The notes under the pieces: model-generated
What the model was told of the DNA's origin: nothing
What the model saw: only the letters and a program-made list of their open reading frames with translations
Database searches by the model: none
Position numbers and translations under genes: made by a program
DNA from: Chara braunii
Taxonomy: Eukaryota > Streptophyta > Charophyceae > Charales > Characeae
Length of the DNA: 47,256 nt
Assembly: GCA_003427395.1 (NCBI GenBank)
Contig: BFEA01000065.1
Coordinates: 1,029,462-1,076,717, forward strand
Direction of reading: 5' to 3'
In this document: in pieces, positions 44,334 to 47,256 of the stretch
Numbering within the stretch: position 1 is the first letter of the stretch
Layout: every line of letters starts with the position of its first letter

Positions 44334-45499
44334 TATCGAGCGCATCGGTCCGGCACCGCACGGGGCAGCGCGGGACCTGCCCGGCCGCGTCACGCAGGAG
44401 TTGATTTAAATCCTTTGTCGCAATATACATGGAGCTTCCGCAAGCCGCTCCGGCCGAGTGCGTCAGCCATACCTCTCGCGAGCCCCTACGACAGGATAGG
44501 GCCTACGCGAGGCACGACTTACCTGCACCTTACGGGAGCTGTCACCTCCCTTTGGTGGGCGTATCCCCACCGAGCTACCAGTCCACAGTACGAAAGCTAA
44601 TCAGTTGCAATCGCAAAGGTGGACCAGCCGATGACGTTTCTCGTTCGCTGTAGCATAGGGGGTACGCGCGGTAATACGCCTCTATCGGACCCGCACGGCA
44701 ACCGACAGCTTGGGGGGATTAGGTCCCAGGCGCGATTCGACGTCGATCGACTAGGACGCATCCCACACACCACGCCTCACCACTCTAATAACCACAAGAC
44801 AACAACACACACACACGCACGAAACGACACAACAAAAACAACGCGACAACGCTCCTAGCCCCTCGGTAGTCAACCCATAATAATCCAACGCCGAATTTGG
44901 ACAGGCGTCGTGCGCGAGACTTAGTATAAAAACTGCGCGGACGCAGGACTAACTTATATCGACTCGCAATGCAAGCGTACGCAAGCAGTCGCAATGATGG
45001 CGTACTATGTAGTACCCATACTCGCGCGGTCCTCGTTAATCTCGAGGGTTGCGTTCGACACTCAAGTGTCGGTTGACACGGGCCTTGAGGGTTAATCTCT
45101 CGACGCTGGACAACTGCCATGCGCGGTTGAAGATCACACACCCTCTTCTGCACCTTATGCAGAGTGGGTGGTACACAGGTCCATACCTATGGTGGTAGTC
45201 GTTTCTTACCGCCCTGGAGATGAGTCTCACTCCGGGCCTGGACGAAAGTCAAAGGGTTTGACTTTGACGGCTGTCACGGACTACAACGTCCAACCATACA
45301 AACTCTAAAAAGCAAGGGTAAAAATGAGAATCCCTCTTGTCTCTCAAGACGTAACCGGGTTAACCCTTATGCACAATTACAGTAGGCCTCTCAAATACCC
45401 AGGACACTTATAAATATATGAGGGTTGATTTTATAAGACGATCACTTCTCACAGTCACGGTGGGGCTCCCCTCAACCATATATGTATGTAATCGCAGGC

Positions 45500-45694
45500 N
45501 NNNNNNNNNNNNNNNNNNNNNNNNNNNNNNNNNNNNNNNNNNNNNNNNNNNNNNNNNNNNNNNNNNNNNNNNNNNNNNNNNNNNNNNNNNNNNNNNNNNN
45601 NNNNNNNNNNNNNNNNNNNNNNNNNNNNNNNNNNNNNNNNNNNNNNNNNNNNNNNNNNNNNNNNNNNNNNNNNNNNNNNNNNNNNNNNNNNNNN
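45500..45694. other. assembly gap in copy C
   Basis: A run of 195 N inside the repeat, at the place that corresponds to about 1363-1460 in copy A. Confidence 0.97.
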
Positions 45695-46204
45695 ACCATT
45701 CCTTGCACTCATACCCCTTGCTTTAGCCATACAAGCCTCACTCGTGCAACTCTTAAATAAATACTCAGTACTTTTGTTGGATGACCATTCAATAAAGTTC
45801 GGGTGAAAACACAACAAAACAGTTCAATCACAAGGCTAAGCACTTTAGGTTGAGTGGCAGGAGTGAATTGGAGTTGAATCATAAACCGACGAATCGGCAA
45901 CCGACCTGTTATCAATGATAACAGAAGATGACCCTCAAGGTATCAAACTGAATCTAGTTCGGATCTTGAATCAAACGATCAAGAAGACCTGTAACACACG
46001 ACAAACCAATCCCCAAGCTAAGATCATAAGTGTATGGAGAATACAACTCCATAACACATCCTTACTCAAAACTTCACTATAAGCTAAGCCTAAGTCTACT
46101 TCTAAGCTAGTGCCTAAGCATAGGTAGACGAACTGCAAAAATCTCCCCTATTCAGGGTGGGTCGCCCGAATCGCCACCTGTCAAAATATAATCTATCTCC
46201 TCTA

Positions 46205-46760
46205 AATTAAAAAAATTTCGGCAGCGCTTCCCGTAGGAAAAGTGCCTTTTCAGAATTTATATAAGTCCAAATATGGAAGCAGAAATAAACTTCAACTTTG
46301 GAAAGTCAAATTCTGCCTAACTCCCTCAATTAGTAAAAATTTGGGCACCACTCCCTTTAGAAAGAGAGACTTTCCAGATTTGTACTAAGTCAGATATGAA
46401 CTCAAAAGACAACTTGAGTTCAACTTAGACAATATTTAACGAACTCCTTAGTTTTGCAGAAATTTCGGCAGCACTCCCTCTAGAAAAGTGCTATTCCAAA
46501 ATTTATACAAGGTTAGGTCTAGAATTTGAGAATAACTTTGACTTCTCAAAGTCCAAATTTGTCTAACTCCCTCAATTAGCAAAAATTTGGGCAGCAGTCC
46601 CTTTAGAAAAGGAGACTTCCCAAATTTTAAGTAAGTCAGATATAAGAAAAGACAAATCGAACTTTAGTAAGTCAAAAAATGACTCCTTGGATTTGTAGAA
46701 ATTTCGGCAGCGCTTCCTGTAGAGAAAGTAGCTTGCCAAGATTTATACAAAGCCAAGTAC
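46205..46760. repeat. array I, copy C
   Basis: Five units with AAATTT[C/G]GGCA cores spaced 118-124 bp apart. The first and last units have GCGCTTCCCGTAG-type cores, the middle ones CACTCCCTTTAG-type cores, as in copy A. Confidence 0.8.
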
Positions 46761-47256
46761 AAAAAATAATCCCAGAAAATGCAAAAATTGACCTAAGTAA
46801 AAAAAGTTATCACAGAAAATGTAGAAATTGAAATCAACTCCTACGGCTCTAGCACGTGGCGAGCATCTAAAGCAACTACCTATTATACTGAAATCCAAAC
46901 AAAATAGTCATCTTACTCAGTCATATGCAAACCAAACCACAAAGGTAAGTACTCTCACCAACCCAAGTTTATTCCATATAAATAGTTCATGAATCTTCAA
47001 GTCCTCGAATCCTTATACCCATCTTACATAAGACATAGAGCTGGACCATTCGCCATGGAAACAATGTCCAATTTGCTTTTATGCTATACACGAACAGGTT
47101 GCACAACTACTTCTCTCTTCTTTTGGGCAGATGACTAGACCATTCGTCATGGAAACAATGCCTAGTCGCCGTGAGCTGTTTAATATCCAAAGTTTAGTAT
47201 TTCTCTGACTTTGTTTTCAAAGGAAAGAACAAATATGGGCAGGGGACTGAACCATT

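Larger units (their letters stand above)
44334..47256 (-). mobile_element. long LTR copy C, cut by the window end
   Basis: It starts TATCGAGCGCATCGG and follows the conserved block to about 44830. Its next part is closer to copy B than to A in places (a hairpin-forming GACACTCAAGTGTC and a string ending GCGCGGTTGAAGATCACAC, compare 40170-40260). Array I is at 46205-46760 with five units. Array II starts at 47039 with two complete units, and the window ends inside the third. An N gap lies at 45500-45694. Confidence 0.75.

Overview
This is repeat-dominated, gene-poor eukaryotic nuclear DNA. The only long coding region is a decayed Ty3/gypsy LTR retrotransposon read on the minus strand (gag, protease, RT, RNase H and integrase, then a second Gag-like ORF). 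Almost everything else is long non-coding repeat that behaves as LTR sequence of the same superfamily. The primer-binding site differs at one base from the plant-type tRNA-Asp PBS. The wording of the gag, pol and second-ORF proteins resembles what I remember of predicted proteins from the charophyte alga Chara braunii. I therefore favour a streptophyte alga (about 0.65); a fungus is the main alternative. No database was consulted.

Layout. 1-171: flank with a strong inverted repeat. 172-9693: left LTR-like unit (copy A, 3' LTR of the element, about 9.5 kb). 9694-19894: internal region on the minus strand, with second ORF 12782-10024, integrase 13939-12947, RNase H 15160-13940, RT 16490-15154, protease 17218-16490 and gag 19590-17342. 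19895-19912: PBS. 19915-21115: right (5') LTR, missing about 8.3 kb of its middle. 21412-29340: a second long LTR copy (A'). 29345-30054: AT-rich junction and assembly gap. 30231-40952: a third, diverged LTR copy in opposite orientation (B, about 10.7 kb). 40953-44333: unassigned sequence with one 150-codon ORF. 44334-47256: a fourth long copy (C), in A orientation and running off the window.

How it fits together. In pol orientation each long LTR starts with a short promoter-like end (a conserved GTATAAG and hairpin array III). It continues with a module holding tRNA-like A/B-box sequences and a U6 snRNA-derived sequence, then hairpin array II, then the 124-bp-period array I, and ends in a strongly conserved block next to the PBS. 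If transcription starts just past the conserved TATA, all the arrays and the U6/tRNA-like module would lie in the transcribed R-U5 leader (inference). Array II is the most striking signal. It holds 9 to about 17 hairpins with a constant 19-nt loop. Loop sequence is conserved within a copy family but differs between families, while the stem arms differ from unit to unit and stay complementary.

The coding part is dead: at least a dozen stops and frameshifts, plus an 84-bp fold-back inversion in pol. Parts of the assembly are not locus-specific: scattered Ns at identical positions in copies A and A' show that a collapsed consensus was pasted into both.
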